Shown: positions 1-6,444 of the stretch, one piece after another
How positions within the stretch are numbered: position 1 is the first letter of the stretch
Layout of the letters: every line of letters starts with the position of its first letter
Source of the DNA: a virus
Virus record (IMG/VR): IMGVR_UViG_3300046642_000759
Span: 1-28,056 of that record
Reading direction: 5' to 3' (one strand)
Length of the DNA stretch: 28,056 nucleotides
Position numbers and translations under genes: made by a program
The notes under the pieces: generated by a model
What the model was told of the DNA's origin: nothing
Database searches by the model: none
Seen by the model: only the letters and a program-made list of their open reading frames with translations

Positions 1-429
1 CGCAGACACCCGGAGGCAGAGGACGTCTACCACGATGCAATGGACCAGATCAATGCCGCCTATACCAGTATGATCGAGCTGGGGGTGGAGATCCAGGATG
101 CCCGCGGTGTCCTGCCGCTGAACATTTTGACTAACCTCGTCGTCAAGGGAAACCTACGGAGCCTCGCCGACATTCTCCGCAAGCGGGCCTCTCCCCGCAA
201 CCAGGGTGCCCGCCCCGGTTACGAGGGCGAGTGGGCCTGCGTCCACAGGGAGATGAAGCGCCTGATGGTCTCCGCCCTACCGTGGACGGACCTGTTCCTC
301 AATAGGACCGAGGACCAGGTGGCGGCGGACATGTATAAGATGCTCGAGAGTATCACCGACAAGACGCTACGGGTCAACTTGACCAAGGGCATCGACCAGC
401 TCCTCACCAACGTGGGAGGCGAGCCGTGA
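1..429 (+). CDS. ThyX-like (flavin-dependent thymidylate synthase family) protein, C-terminal part
   Basis: The frame is open from the first base, so the gene begins outside the window and only its last 142 residues are seen. The segment GVEIQDARGVLPLNILTN followed by KGNLRSLADILRKR and, after a short insert, GEWACVHREM follows the pattern of the ThyX C-terminal half: Ar-x-x-LP, then N-L-R-x-L with an R-rich helix, then a Q/E-I-R-like helix. In this family the enzyme makes dTMP from dUMP using FAD, NADPH and methylene-tetrahydrofolate. The RHRxxS-type flavin/substrate motif would lie upstream and cannot be checked. The insert (ARPGYE region) and the W-A-C reading are not standard, so a phage-specific variant acting on another pyrimidine is possible. 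Family assignment is fairly good; activity is unknown. Confidence 0.65.
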   Translation, partial: RRHPEAEDVYHDAMDQINAAYTSMIELGVEIQDARGVLPLNILTNLVVKGNLRSLADILRKRASPRNQGARPGYEGEWACVHREMKRLMVSALPWTDLFLNRTEDQVAADMYKMLESITDKTLRVNLTKGIDQLLTNVGGEP

Positions 430-512
430 GCGACGAGGGGACCCGGCTTTGCCTTCCGCATCCTCAGTGAGATTAAGATTGTTAGGTGTAGCGACTTGAG
501 AGTAGTGACAAA

Positions 513-932
513 GTGACCTGGCTCTTGGGCATACGACCTGGGCATAGGGGCCTACCGCCCCTATACCCTACGGGCGGCAGGACCTCTGCGGCAGACCGGC
601 TGCGGATCATGCTCGGTCTCACTGTGGAGGAGTTCGTCGCCACCTTCCCCGTAAGGGCGAACGTATTCAACTCCCGCATGGGGTCGATGATTGCCCGCGT
701 CGTTACGGGGAGGGCCTTCGTCCTTGGCCGCGAGGCGTGGGTGGGCCTGGGTCTGCCCGGCGACCATGAGTTCTGGGCCAGCGTGCGGAGGGGGCGGGCC
801 ACCTATACCCTCTTGCCCCACCCCTCTGGCCGCTGCCGCATCTACAATATAGAGAAGAACCGAGCCCGCTTGCGGAGGATCATACGTAGAAGCAATAACC
901 AGTACGCAAAGCTGGCCGCACCGCCAGCATAA
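513..932 (+). CDS. uracil-DNA glycosylase superfamily-like protein
   Basis: 139 residues from a GTG start (513), preceded by a weak purine-rich TTGAGAG. The N-terminus MTWLLGIRPG resembles the first strand and water-activating loop of uracil-DNA glycosylases (L-L-G-x-x-P-G). GGRTSAADRL (21-30) resembles the uracil-pocket/helix segment, and HPSGR (103-107) followed by RIYN matches the H-P-S-G leucine-loop motif near the C-terminus. The family removes uracil or related bases from DNA, but phages also carry inactive members that bind DNA or inhibit other enzymes. The protein starts abruptly at strand 1 and lacks a clear acidic or Asn catalytic residue in the first loop (GIRPGH), so it may not be catalytic. 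It lies next to a ThyX-like gene, which suggests uracil or thymine metabolism (inference). Confidence 0.5.
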   Translation: MTWLLGIRPGHRGLPPLYPTGGRTSAADRLRIMLGLTVEEFVATFPVRANVFNSRMGSMIARVVTGRAFVLGREAWVGLGLPGDHEFWASVRRGRATYTLLPHPSGRCRIYNIEKNRARLRRIIRRSNNQYAKLAAPPA

Positions 933-945
933 AGGATGACAAGCC

Positions 946-1212
946 ATGAGCACACAGCCATTTCGGTTGGCCCTCCGCGCAGAGGGCAAGGATTGGAACG
1001 CCTACCTCGCACGGCAGGGGACGATGGACGGAGCGGTCCTGATGGCCTCCATCCGCAGGTCTCTGGCGGAGGACCCCGCGGTGAAGGAGGCATTCATCGA
1101 GACGATGAAGCTGGCGATGGGTGCGGCCGTAAGGGCCGTCGGGCTAGGCGACATCTCGTGGCCCGATCCCCCGCAGCAGGCCCCAGAGAGCGAGAGGTCC
1201 GGCAATGGGTGA
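946..1212 (+). CDS. hypothetical phage protein with APESERSGNG tail
   Basis: 88 residues; the ATG at 946 has AAAGGATG about 8 bases upstream. The pattern FRLALRAEGKDWNAYLA, TMDGAVLMASIR and the ending APESERSGNG fits a small protein family I know from rhizobial genomes and their phages, which has no assigned function. No membrane segment, signal peptide or metal-binding cluster is visible; the middle is predicted helical by eye. It sits between the glycosylase-like gene and another conserved small gene. A GTG reading at 1209 within its end gives only five residues, so no coupled gene follows directly. Confidence 0.7.
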   Translation: MSTQPFRLALRAEGKDWNAYLARQGTMDGAVLMASIRRSLAEDPAVKEAFIETMKLAMGAAVRAVGLGDISWPDPPQQAPESERSGNG

Positions 1213-1269
1213 CCAAGAGAATATGATCTGGAGCTAGCGACGATGCCGCCAACTCAGGACTGAGAGAGG

Positions 1270-1644
1270 ATGAGCCGCTTAGGCTATAGTAACGATATCG
1301 ACTATTGGTCCCTCATCCGCTGGAGAGGAGCCGTTGCGAGTGCCGTCCGCGGCAGGCGCGGCCAGGCATTCCTACGCGAGATGCTGGCCTCCCTCGATGC
1401 CCTACCGGAGCACAGGCTGATCGCGCACGACGGTGAGGTCTGTGCACTCGGTGCGGTAGGCCGCGCACGTGGAATGCCGATGGCCGACATCGATCCCGAG
1501 GACCACGAGACAGTGGCTGCCAAGTTCGGCGTGGCGCACGCACTTGCCTGTGAAGTCATGTGGATAAACGATGAGTTGAGTAATTCCCCCGAGAGGCGCT
1601 GGGCTACGGTGCGTGATTGGATCATAGAGAGGCTGGAGGAATGA
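1270..1644 (+). CDS. conserved phage/rhizobial hypothetical protein
   Basis: 124 residues; ATG at 1270 preceded by TGAGAGAGG. It opens MSRLGYSNDIDYWSLIRWRG and contains RGRRGQAFLREMLASLDALP, a small family commonly seen in alphaproteobacterial prophages. HDGEVCALGAVGRARG and the region around IDPEDHETVAAKFG are further recognisable blocks. The function is not known. The C-terminal IIERLEE overlaps the next start (ATGA at 1641-1644), so the two genes are translationally coupled. No catalytic motif is visible. Confidence 0.75.
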   Translation: MSRLGYSNDIDYWSLIRWRGAVASAVRGRRGQAFLREMLASLDALPEHRLIAHDGEVCALGAVGRARGMPMADIDPEDHETVAAKFGVAHALACEVMWINDELSNSPERRWATVRDWIIERLEE

Positions 1645-2099
1645 CCAAGGATATCGTCATTGTCGACATCGACCACACCGTCGCAGACGCTGCGTGGCGA
1701 GACCCCCTGATCGGCAAGTGGAAGGAGTACCACGAGGCCTCCTCGAGGGACAAGCCAATCAAGTTCATGGCCGACTTGATACTCCGCCTCGTACCAAAGT
1801 ACTACATCGCTGCGGTGACCGGCAGGGACGAGGCGTACCGCGCTCTCACCATAAGGTGGCTCATAGAGCATGACATACTAATCGACCACCTGGTCATGCG
1901 CCCCTATGGCGACTACCGCCCGTCCCCGGAGATGAAGTGCGCACTAGTCAAGGCATACTTCGATTTATCGAAGATAGCCTTCGTTCTAGAAGACCGCAGC
2001 GACTGCTGCGCAGCCTACTTCCAGCTGGGGCTGAGCGTTCTCCAAGTCAGCTACAACCACGGAGGAAAGACCAATGTCGAGGCAGCTCAAGCCAGTTGA
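1641..2099 (+). CDS. HAD-superfamily phosphatase, polynucleotide phosphatase-like
   Basis: 152 residues. The start is set by GGAGG at 1634-1638 and by overlap with the upstream stop. HAD motif I is DIDHT (residues 9-13; D9 nucleophile, D11 acid/base), motif II is VTGRDE (T60), motif III is one of the lysines near MKCALVK (99-104), and motif IV is LEDR (E117-D118). The overall pattern, with an N-terminal phosphatase core and no kinase P-loop, resembles the phosphatase domain of T4 polynucleotide kinase/3'-phosphatase, which repairs DNA or RNA 3' ends. A nucleotidase role is equally possible. The final residues overlap the next gene by 26 bases. Confidence 0.7.
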   Translation: MTKDIVIVDIDHTVADAAWRDPLIGKWKEYHEASSRDKPIKFMADLILRLVPKYYIAAVTGRDEAYRALTIRWLIEHDILIDHLVMRPYGDYRPSPEMKCALVKAYFDLSKIAFVLEDRSDCCAAYFQLGLSVLQVSYNHGGKTNVEAAQAS

Positions 2100-2388
2100 G
2101 ACCGACGTCGGTAGGGCGCTAAAGTCCCTCGCCGACCTCCACTCCGAGCGCGGAGACCTCTACAGGGACGACTACGTCCGCGTCGGTGCCAGCCTGGCCG
2201 CCCTGTTCTCCTCCGGTGTCACCCTGTCCTCCCCGGAGGACTTCTGCCGCTTTGCCCTACTGGTCCACCTCCACGGCAAGCTGGGCCGCTACGCAGTCAT
2301 GTTCGACCGAGGCGGCCACGACGACAGCCTCGACGACATGGCCGTCTACTCCCAGATCCTCCGCAAGGTCGATGGAGAGGCGCGATGA
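2074..2388 (+). CDS. helical phage protein with GGHDDSLDD motif (DUF6378/DUF1599-like)
   Basis: 104 residues; ATG at 2074 with GGAGGAAAG about 6 bases upstream, inside the end of the HAD gene. The order ERGDLYRDDY, HGKLGRYAVM and GGHDDSLDDMAVY matches small all-helical phage proteins of the DUF6378/DUF1599 type, which share a K-x-x-R and D-S-x-x-D pattern with MazG-like folds. No nucleotide pyrophosphatase activity can be claimed from this alone. Its place in a nucleotide/DNA-end operon is consistent with a nucleotide-related role (inference). The stop overlaps the next ATG (ATGA at 2385). Confidence 0.6.
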   Translation: MSRQLKPVETDVGRALKSLADLHSERGDLYRDDYVRVGASLAALFSSGVTLSSPEDFCRFALLVHLHGKLGRYAVMFDRGGHDDSLDDMAVYSQILRKVDGEAR

Positions 2389-2678
2389 TAATGAAGCCAG
2401 TCTGCGCCCCGTGCCGTCGCTTCTTCCGCCCCAAGAGGAACGGCTTTTACTTCATTGAAGGGATGCCCACCGTGAACGACGCCAAGCCGGGCAATGCGGA
2501 GCCGGAGAAGTGGAAGCCGTATAAGCTCTGGCAGGGAGACCTGTGGGAGTGCCCCGACTGCAACTCGACCATCGTAGTCGGTACTGGAATGAGACCGGTC
2601 GCCGTACAGCACCAGGAGGACTTCCCAGAAAAGCTCGTATCGTTCGGGGCAACCCAGCTCCAAGTCAATGACTGCTAG
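2385..2678 (+). CDS. small zinc-binding phage protein
   Basis: 97 residues starting in the ATGA overlap at 2385. Two cysteine pairs, CAPC (residues 6-9) and CPDC (56-59), are spaced about 50 residues apart and would form one zinc site. Other features are FFRPKRNGFYF, PYKLWQGDLWECPDC and a C-terminal GATQLQVNDC. The arrangement is known from small phage proteins without assigned function. There is no nuclease or helicase motif, so a structural or DNA/RNA-binding role is only inferred. Confidence 0.7.
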   Translation: MIMKPVCAPCRRFFRPKRNGFYFIEGMPTVNDAKPGNAEPEKWKPYKLWQGDLWECPDCNSTIVVGTGMRPVAVQHQEDFPEKLVSFGATQLQVNDC

Positions 2679-2683
2679 CGGCT

Positions 2684-2899
2684 ATGGTCAGTGTTCCCCC
2701 AAGGTTCTGGCAGTCGCTCTCTCGCGAAGAGGTCTACGAGATCATCGAGACAGGCTATCTCAACCAAGACCAGCGCCAGCGACTGTGGCGAATGATGGAT
2801 CTGAACGGAGAGCCGCCAGACGAGCTCAAGCTGTTCATCAATAGCGAAGACATGGACGCCTTCATAGCCAAGGTGATGCGAGAATATGGCAAAAAGTAA
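2684..2899 (+). CDS. hypothetical small protein
   Basis: 71 residues; ATG at 2684, six bases after the previous stop, with only a weak purine stretch (AGCGG) upstream. It has SREEVYEIIETGYLNQDQRQRLW and an acidic helical C-terminus, no cysteine, no membrane segment. It ends in REYGKK and overlaps the next start by 14 bases. I do not recognise the family; the shape suggests a small soluble helical protein. Confidence 0.55.
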   Translation: MVSVPPRFWQSLSREEVYEIIETGYLNQDQRQRLWRMMDLNGEPPDELKLFINSEDMDAFIAKVMREYGKK

Positions 2900-3101
2900 G
2901 AGCCCTCCCTATCGCCAACTGATCTCGGATGTAATGCCATGGATGACGAACAGCAACACCGACCTCGGCCTGGCCCGCAAGTACCACGTCAGCATCTCCG
3001 AGGTCAAGCGGCTGAGGATGTACGTCCGCAGCCTGGTCAGGTGGCAGATGAGCCAGGGGCCGTGGCCAGGCCACTTCGACCCACCGCGGAGGAAGAAGTG
3101 A
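2886..3101 (+). CDS. small basic protein with HTH-like segment
   Basis: 71 residues, basic (ends in PPRRKK). LARKYHVSISEVKRLRMYVRS resembles a helix-turn-helix pair (A-x-x-x-x-V-S-x-x-x-V-x-R), so DNA binding is plausible. It overlaps the upstream gene by 14 bases, and its TGA is nested in the GTGA start of the next gene at 3098. The possible start codon has no strong ribosome-binding site, and coupling probably provides initiation. The function is not identified. Confidence 0.55.
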   Translation: MAKSKSPPYRQLISDVMPWMTNSNTDLGLARKYHVSISEVKRLRMYVRSLVRWQMSQGPWPGHFDPPRRKK

Positions 3102-3304
3102 AGATCGTAGAAATTCATACACCAGAAGAAGTCGCTGCAGAGGCTCGGATCATTGCGGAGAGGTGGCCGCAAATCCCAGAGAACATGCGAGACTGCGAGG
3201 CATATAATAGGCTGACGACCAAGAAGCTGACCAAGAGTGACCCAGACGAGTCGACGCAAATTCTAGCCGATTGGTATTCGTATTTACGCTTAAGACCAAT
3301 CTGA
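3098..3304 (+). CDS. hypothetical small protein, GTG start
   Basis: 68 residues. The frame is open further upstream (to 2939), but the GTG at 3098 has GGAGGAAGAA immediately before it and overlaps the previous stop, so this start is preferred. The protein opens VKIVEIHTPEEVAAEARIIA, then RWPQIPENMRDCEAYNRLTT, and has no motif I recognise. It is soluble and mainly helical by eye. Confidence 0.55.
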   Translation: MKIVEIHTPEEVAAEARIIAERWPQIPENMRDCEAYNRLTTKKLTKSDPDESTQILADWYSYLRLRPI

Positions 3305-3331
3305 GAACATGACCGTCACCGGAAGTAAAAG

Positions 3332-3397
3332 ATGCAGCGCGCCTATGCCGAGATCATTCGGTTAAGAAAGGGCGCGTCAAAGGACGGGAATCCATGA
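3332..3397 (+). CDS. 21-residue peptide ahead of the next gene
   Basis: MQRAYAEIIRLRKGASKDGN plus one proline. GGAAGTAAAAG lies 5-10 bases upstream of the ATG, and its TGA is nested in the next ATG (ATGA at 3394-3397). The coupling and ribosome-binding site are what make it plausible; it has no family match. It could be a leader peptide that couples translation of the next gene, or chance. Confidence 0.35.
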   Translation: MQRAYAEIIRLRKGASKDGNP

Positions 3398-3798
3398 GCG
3401 AGCAATGGCTGCTGGTGAAGCGCGGGCTCTACTATCGCCCTAACGACTGCGGCTATACCGGCATCCGCGATTACGCGGGCCGCTACAGCGAAGAGGAAGC
3501 GCGGGCGCGCATGAGCCCCGGCATTGCCATGATCCGGCTGGATAGCGCGCCAGAGTTCAGCGAGGCGTGCTTTGAGGACTTGGCGCGCAAGCATCTTGCC
3601 GATCAGCGAGACGCCCTGCGAGCGGCGGTTGCGCCGTTCCTGCGCTACTACGACGACATCCGATTCAACCTGCGCAAGCAGCCGCGCCCGACTGATGCGG
3701 CCATAGAGGAATGCGGTGAGCGCGTGGCCTGCGTGACTTGGGAAGAGTTCTACGCTCTGCGCAAAGCGTTCACGAATGGCCCGTCACCCCAAACATAG
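3394..3798 (+). CDS. conserved rhizobial phage hypothetical protein
   Basis: 134 residues; ATG at 3394 with GGACGGGAAT upstream. The N-terminus EQWLLVKRGLYYRPNDCGYT followed by GIRDYAGRYSEEEA is a recurrent small domain in rhizobial prophage proteins, of unknown function. The centre, ADQRDALRAAVAPFLRYYDD, resembles the QRDxLxAA helix found in the genes at 4738, 4995 and 25739, so part of this protein may be shared with that coiled-coil family. No enzyme motif is visible. Confidence 0.7.
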   Translation: MSEQWLLVKRGLYYRPNDCGYTGIRDYAGRYSEEEARARMSPGIAMIRLDSAPEFSEACFEDLARKHLADQRDALRAAVAPFLRYYDDIRFNLRKQPRPTDAAIEECGERVACVTWEEFYALRKAFTNGPSPQT

Positions 3799-3806
3799 GA
3801 GACCAC

Positions 3807-4031
3807 ATGCCTGAGATCGGAATCGACCTGGCCATGGACCGGAATATCTCCGAACTAATAACCGACCTTCGGCTCCGTTCGCAGCGCGGCCACGTGAGCA
3901 CTTTGAGTGTCGGTGAGGCCAAATTGGTCTCAGATGCTCTCACAGGCTTTCGCCAAGTGACGAAGCATTGGGACGAGTTCGGCCCCGAGCATGGTTTCGG
4001 CGAGACCATGGATCAATGGAGAGTCGAATAA
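3807..4031 (+). CDS. hypothetical small protein
   Basis: 74 residues; the frame is open from 3738, but the ATG at 3807 has TAGGAGA 4-10 bases upstream and avoids overlap with the previous gene. It reads MPEIGIDLAMDRNISELITD, then LRSQRGHVSTLSVGEAKLVS, and ends DQWRVE. It is acidic, soluble and has no recognised motif. The next gene starts one base after its stop. Confidence 0.55.
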   Translation: MPEIGIDLAMDRNISELITDLRLRSQRGHVSTLSVGEAKLVSDALTGFRQVTKHWDEFGPEHGFGETMDQWRVE

Positions 4032-4032
4032 C

Positions 4033-4254
4033 ATGAACACAGAGACAGCCAACCATCCCCGGACCTGCACCTGTCACCCCGACGACAGGCCGGAGCCCTG
4101 CACCCATCAATACGCCACGCGCGATTGCTGGCGAGTAGCCGTGCTGTCCGAGACGCAAGCCCACATCGTTTCGCTGAAAAACCGAGATCGGCTTCCCGTC
4201 GAGCAAGCGCGCCTCGACTATCTGATGCGCGTCCGACGCTGCCTTGAAGTCTAA
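4033..4254 (+). CDS. small cysteine/histidine-rich protein (CTCHPDDRPEPCTHQYA)
   Basis: 73 residues; ATG at 4033 with GGAGAG nine bases upstream. The motif CTCHPDDRPEPCTHQYA followed by RDCW recurs in alphaproteobacterial prophage proteins and could bind one zinc ion with C, C, H and C. The remainder is a helix pair (QARLDYLMRVRRCLEV). No function is known to me. It lies in an operon of small proteins with close spacing. Confidence 0.65.
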   Translation: MNTETANHPRTCTCHPDDRPEPCTHQYATRDCWRVAVLSETQAHIVSLKNRDRLPVEQARLDYLMRVRRCLEV

Positions 4255-4283
4255 CGTGTGAACATCACCACAGGAGTACGACC

Positions 4284-4518
4284 ATGGGACGCCCGATGAA
4301 ACGCCAGCCGAACAAATCCGCGAAGCGCCCGCCCGAGCCGATGCAGGCGTTCGTCACACCGCACCGAGGCAGACGGCAGCCACACCGTCGTCATCGAAAT
4401 TTCGGAAATCCCGTCGCTCAACATGGCGCAGGGCGTCTCCGACTGGATGCGCGACCTCGTGCGCGCCAACGCCCACAAGATCGGACGGCTCGAAGCTCGG
4501 CCGCCAGGGATGCAATAA
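4284..4518 (+). pseudogene. frameshift-interrupted small gene
   Basis: The ATG at 4284 has a good CAGGAGTACGACC ribosome-binding site and starts MGRPMKRQPNKSAKRPPEPM. That frame then becomes an arginine-rich stretch and ends at 4544. The frame one base on instead reads ADGSHTVVIEISEIPSLNMA then QGVSDWMRDLVRANAHKIGR and stops at 4518. The second segment has the look of a genuine protein and no start of its own (there is a stop at 4297 and no ATG afterwards). A one-base shift between about 4345 and 4370 would join them. It may be an assembly error, a real lesion or recoding; no slippery heptamer is visible. Confidence 0.5.
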
Positions 4519-4540
4519 ACTTCCGTCAGAGGAGCGATAG

Positions 4541-4741
4541 ATGATCCGATCGTGGTTGCGGTTTCTCTTCTCGCTGCTGAGTTCTCCGCACTGGCGCTGC
4601 TCTGGTTGCGGCGAGATCATGCGCCTACGCGAGGGCAGATATATTTGCAGCCTGCCTGACAACAGAACGGAATGGTACTGCGACGACTGCTGCACCAACG
4701 AACTCGAACACGCCCGCGCCGCAGTGGAGGAGAAGCCGTGA
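4541..4741 (+). CDS. small zinc-ribbon protein with ELEHARAA tail
   Basis: 66 residues; ATG at 4541 preceded by AGAGGAGCGATAG. An N-terminal hydrophobic/basic helix (SWLRFLFSLLSS) is followed by CSGC (residues 20-23), C35 and CDDCC (47-51), suggesting a zinc ribbon. The end, NELEHARAAVEEKP, is shared in DNA with the gene at 4995 (30 identical bases). Its GTGA stop/start overlap at 4738 couples the next gene. Confidence 0.6.
   Translation: MIRSWLRFLFSLLSSPHWRCSGCGEIMRLREGRYICSLPDNRTEWYCDDCCTNELEHARAAVEEKP
4693..4722 (+). repeat. 30-bp direct repeat, copy 1
   Basis: Thirty bases from CACCAACGAACTCGAACACG onward are identical to 5252-5281. They encode TNELEHARAA in both genes, in the same frame. 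The identity at third codon positions implies recent duplication or recombination. Confidence 0.85.
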
Positions 4742-4742
4742 C
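4724..4742 (+). repeat. 19-bp direct repeat carrying ribosome-binding site, copy 1
   Basis: GTGGAGGAGAAGCCGTGAC is identical to 4981-4999. In each place it encodes VEEKP-stop of one gene, supplies GGAGGAGA as ribosome-binding site, and holds the GTGA overlap that starts the next gene, so the repeat is a complete gene-junction cassette. Confidence 0.85.
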
Positions 4743-4998
4743 TGAACAACGCACTTTCGGACTATATGCGGACGACCCCGCCATGGCCGAGATCGCCCGC
4801 CTCCGCGCCGAATGGGCCGCAACATTAAAGAAGGTGGGGCAACTGAGCAGTCAGCGAGACCAACTGCTCGCGGCGCTGAAGTTCTATGCCGATGAGGAGA
4901 ACTGGCGAGAGGAAATTTTGCATCTCGGCTCACAAGTCAGAGCCGATGAAGGTGAGATCGCCCGCGCCGCCGTCGCCGCCGTGGAGGAGAAGCCGTGA
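4738..4998 (+). CDS. coiled-coil protein of the QRDQLLAAL family
   Basis: 86 residues from GTG 4738, preceded by GGAGGAGA and overlapping the prior stop. MAEIARLRAEWAATLKKVGQ and SQRDQLLAALKFYADE form a continuous helical heptad-like region; the end is GEIARAAVAAVEEKP. Related helices occur at 4995 and 25739. No function is known; such proteins in rhizobial phages appear as variable, repeatedly duplicated small genes. The 3' junction is a copy of the 5' junction (see repeats). Confidence 0.6.
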   Translation: MTEQRTFGLYADDPAMAEIARLRAEWAATLKKVGQLSSQRDQLLAALKFYADEENWREEILHLGSQVRADEGEIARAAVAAVEEKP

Positions 4999-4999
4999 C
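4981..4999 (+). repeat. 19-bp direct repeat carrying ribosome-binding site, copy 2
   Basis: Identical to 4724-4742; it forms the end of the gene at 4738 and the ribosome-binding site plus start of the gene at 4995. Confidence 0.85.
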
Positions 5000-5309
5000 C
5001 TTAAAAGATGACAATACAATTTATCGTTTAGAACAAGAAAATGATCGCCTCCGCGCCCAGCGGGACAATCGCGAGATGCTTTTTGAGATGGCTAAGAAAG
5101 ATGTTGAAAAATTAATAGCCCAGCGGGATCAATTGCTCGCGGCGCTCAATGCACTGGTTTCTCGATTGGATGCTGTTCATGCCAACGAGGATTATAAATC
5201 GGTTTGGGTGGTCAATCAAATACACGCAGGTCCGTACCAAGGACCAAACTACACCAACGAACTCGAACACGCCCGCGCCGCCATCGCCGAGACGAGGGAC
5301 GCGGAATGA
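4995..5309 (+). CDS. coiled-coil protein of the QRDQLLAAL family, longer paralogue
   Basis: 104 residues from GTG 4995, with GGAGGAGA upstream. IYRLEQENDRLRAQRDNREM and VEKLIAQRDQLLAALNALVS form a coiled coil, followed by a less regular region and a NELEHARAAIAETR end. The first half is noticeably richer in A and T (TTAAAAGATGACAATACAAT) than the neighbours, which suggests a separate origin for this segment. The C-terminal 30 bases are copied from, or to, the gene at 4541. Confidence 0.6.
   Translation: MTLKDDNTIYRLEQENDRLRAQRDNREMLFEMAKKDVEKLIAQRDQLLAALNALVSRLDAVHANEDYKSVWVVNQIHAGPYQGPNYTNELEHARAAIAETRDAE
5252..5281 (+). repeat. 30-bp direct repeat, copy 2
   Basis: Identical to 4693-4722; encodes TNELEHARAA near the C-terminus of the gene at 4995. 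Confidence 0.85.
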
Positions 5310-5518
5310 CCAAGTATGAGAAGCTGCGCCGACAGGTGCTCGCGCTGGTTCCCGCCGACTGGCAGGGGGTAGCGCCACGCGAGGTGCACGCCGTGATCGG
5401 CGGTCGCGTCAAGGACGTCTCGCGGGTGCTCGTCGAGCTCTGCGACGAGGGGGTCGTCGAGGTCCGGGGCAACAACAACGCGCGCCGCTACTGGCGAAAA
5501 CCGCTGGAGAAAATATGA
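5306..5518 (+). CDS. winged-helix DNA-binding protein
   Basis: 70 residues; the frame is open from 5204, but the ATG at 5306 overlaps the previous stop (ATGA) and follows GAGGGACGCGG. LRRQVLALVPADWQGVAPRE, then VKDVSRVLVELCDEGVVEVR and RRYWRKP give a helix, recognition helix and basic wing, the usual winged-helix pattern. It could be a small regulator of adjacent replication genes (inference). A 12-codon reading overlaps its stop at 5515 and ends just before the exonuclease gene. Confidence 0.6.
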   Translation: MTKYEKLRRQVLALVPADWQGVAPREVHAVIGGRVKDVSRVLVELCDEGVVEVRGNNNARRYWRKPLEKI

Positions 5519-5556
5519 GTTGGGTCTGCAAAGACAAACTGTGGGAGATTTGACCA

Positions 5557-6096
5557 ATGATCGCCTGCATCTTCGACACAGAGACGACAGGTCTGATCGA
5601 CAACCACAGCATCGCGCTCGGTAAGCAGCCCGAGGTCGTGGAGTTTGCCGCGGTCCGCTTTGACTGGGACACCTACGACATAGTCCATAGGTACGACACC
5701 CTGATCAAGCCTAGCTGCGGCAGGCTGCCGGACAAGACCATCCAGACCACCGGCCTGACCGATGCAGACCTCGTTGGCGCCCCTAGCTTTAAGGCTGTCG
5801 CAGCCAATATCGCCGGCACGATCGAGCCTGCCGACATCGTCATCGCCCACAACCTGTCCTATGACATCGAGATGATCGATATAGAGTTCGAGCGCCTCGT
5901 TAGGAGGGTAGCGTGGCCAGCGATCAAGCTGTGTACCGTCGAGCAGACCATGCACGTTACGGGCAACCGGATCAACCTGAGCGGCCTGCACAAGATGATC
6001 ACTGGTAGACCCCACGAGGGCGCCCACCGGGCAATGGCCGACGTCATGGCCACCCTGACCGTCCTCCGTGGAGCCAGGGAGAGGGGGTGGCTATAA
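5557..6096 (+). CDS. DnaQ-like 3'-5' exonuclease (DEDDh)
   Basis: 179 residues; ATG at 5557, with GTGGGAGATTTGACC just before. Exo I is FDTETTG (D7, E9), Exo II is AHNLSYD (D103), and Exo III is HRAMADV (H157, D162). The histidine marks the DEDDh class of the DNA polymerase III epsilon type. The family removes mismatched 3' ends. The protein is exonuclease domain only, without the C-terminal polymerase-binding tail of cellular epsilon. It lies just upstream of the DnaE-type polymerase, so it is likely its proofreading partner (inference). The stop TAA overlaps the ATG of the next gene. Confidence 0.85.
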   Translation: MIACIFDTETTGLIDNHSIALGKQPEVVEFAAVRFDWDTYDIVHRYDTLIKPSCGRLPDKTIQTTGLTDADLVGAPSFKAVAANIAGTIEPADIVIAHNLSYDIEMIDIEFERLVRRVAWPAIKLCTVEQTMHVTGNRINLSGLHKMITGRPHEGAHRAMADVMATLTVLRGARERGWL

Positions 6097-6305
6097 TGAG
6101 GGACGAGGACGAGAGGAGGACTACTGTGAAACGGTTTGCCCTCCGCCTCATGAAGGAGGTCGTTGCGCATCAGCGCTACGGCGGCTCTCTCGAGGACGCC
6201 ATAGACGGCTCCATCCTGTTTATTTCCAACCTGCTCAAGATAGACGAGCGGGAGCTGAGGAGCTACCTCCGTGAGCAATCTAAAACTAACGACGTGGCTC
6301 CATGA
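6096..6305 (+). CDS. hypothetical small helical protein
   Basis: 69 residues; start chosen at ATG 6096 (TAATG overlap with the exonuclease stop) with AGGGAGAGGGGG eight or so bases upstream; a GTG at 6087 is an alternative. RRTTVKRFALRLMKEVVAHQ and GSLEDAIDGSILFISNLLKI are helical, no catalytic motif is seen. It lies between exonuclease and polymerase genes, so it may belong to the replication unit. Confidence 0.55.
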   Translation: MRDEDERRTTVKRFALRLMKEVVAHQRYGGSLEDAIDGSILFISNLLKIDERELRSYLREQSKTNDVAP

Positions 6306-6441
6306 CCTCCACGAGGTTACCGGCACCCTGGTGATATACTGGACCAAGGACGTACCGGAGCGGGAGCGCCAGAGAATGACGGTCATCCTCCGCGGTGTCT
6401 TGGCGGAGATGGAGGACCCTAAGAACTGGGATCAGGAGTGA
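6271..6441 (+). CDS. 56-residue hypothetical protein between exonuclease and polymerase
   Basis: GTG at 6271 preceded by GAGGAGCTACCTCC, overlapping the previous gene by 35 bases. It reads VSNLKLTTWLHDLHEVTGTL, then VIYWTKDVPERERQRMTVIL and ends DPKNWDQE. The end carries the AGGAG used as ribosome-binding site by the polymerase gene, which starts three bases later. The composition is protein-like, and the spacing favours a real gene. Function unknown. Confidence 0.5.
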   Translation: MSNLKLTTWLHDLHEVTGTLVIYWTKDVPERERQRMTVILRGVLAEMEDPKNWDQE

Positions 6442-6444
6442 ATA

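Noticed and set aside
426-470. 14-codon GTG reading after the ThyX-like gene
   Set aside because: GTGA overlap present but no ribosome-binding site and no conservation evidence.
5515-5553. 12-codon reading MSWVCKDKLWEI
   Set aside because: Too short; only the ATGA overlap supports it. It could be a leader for the exonuclease gene.
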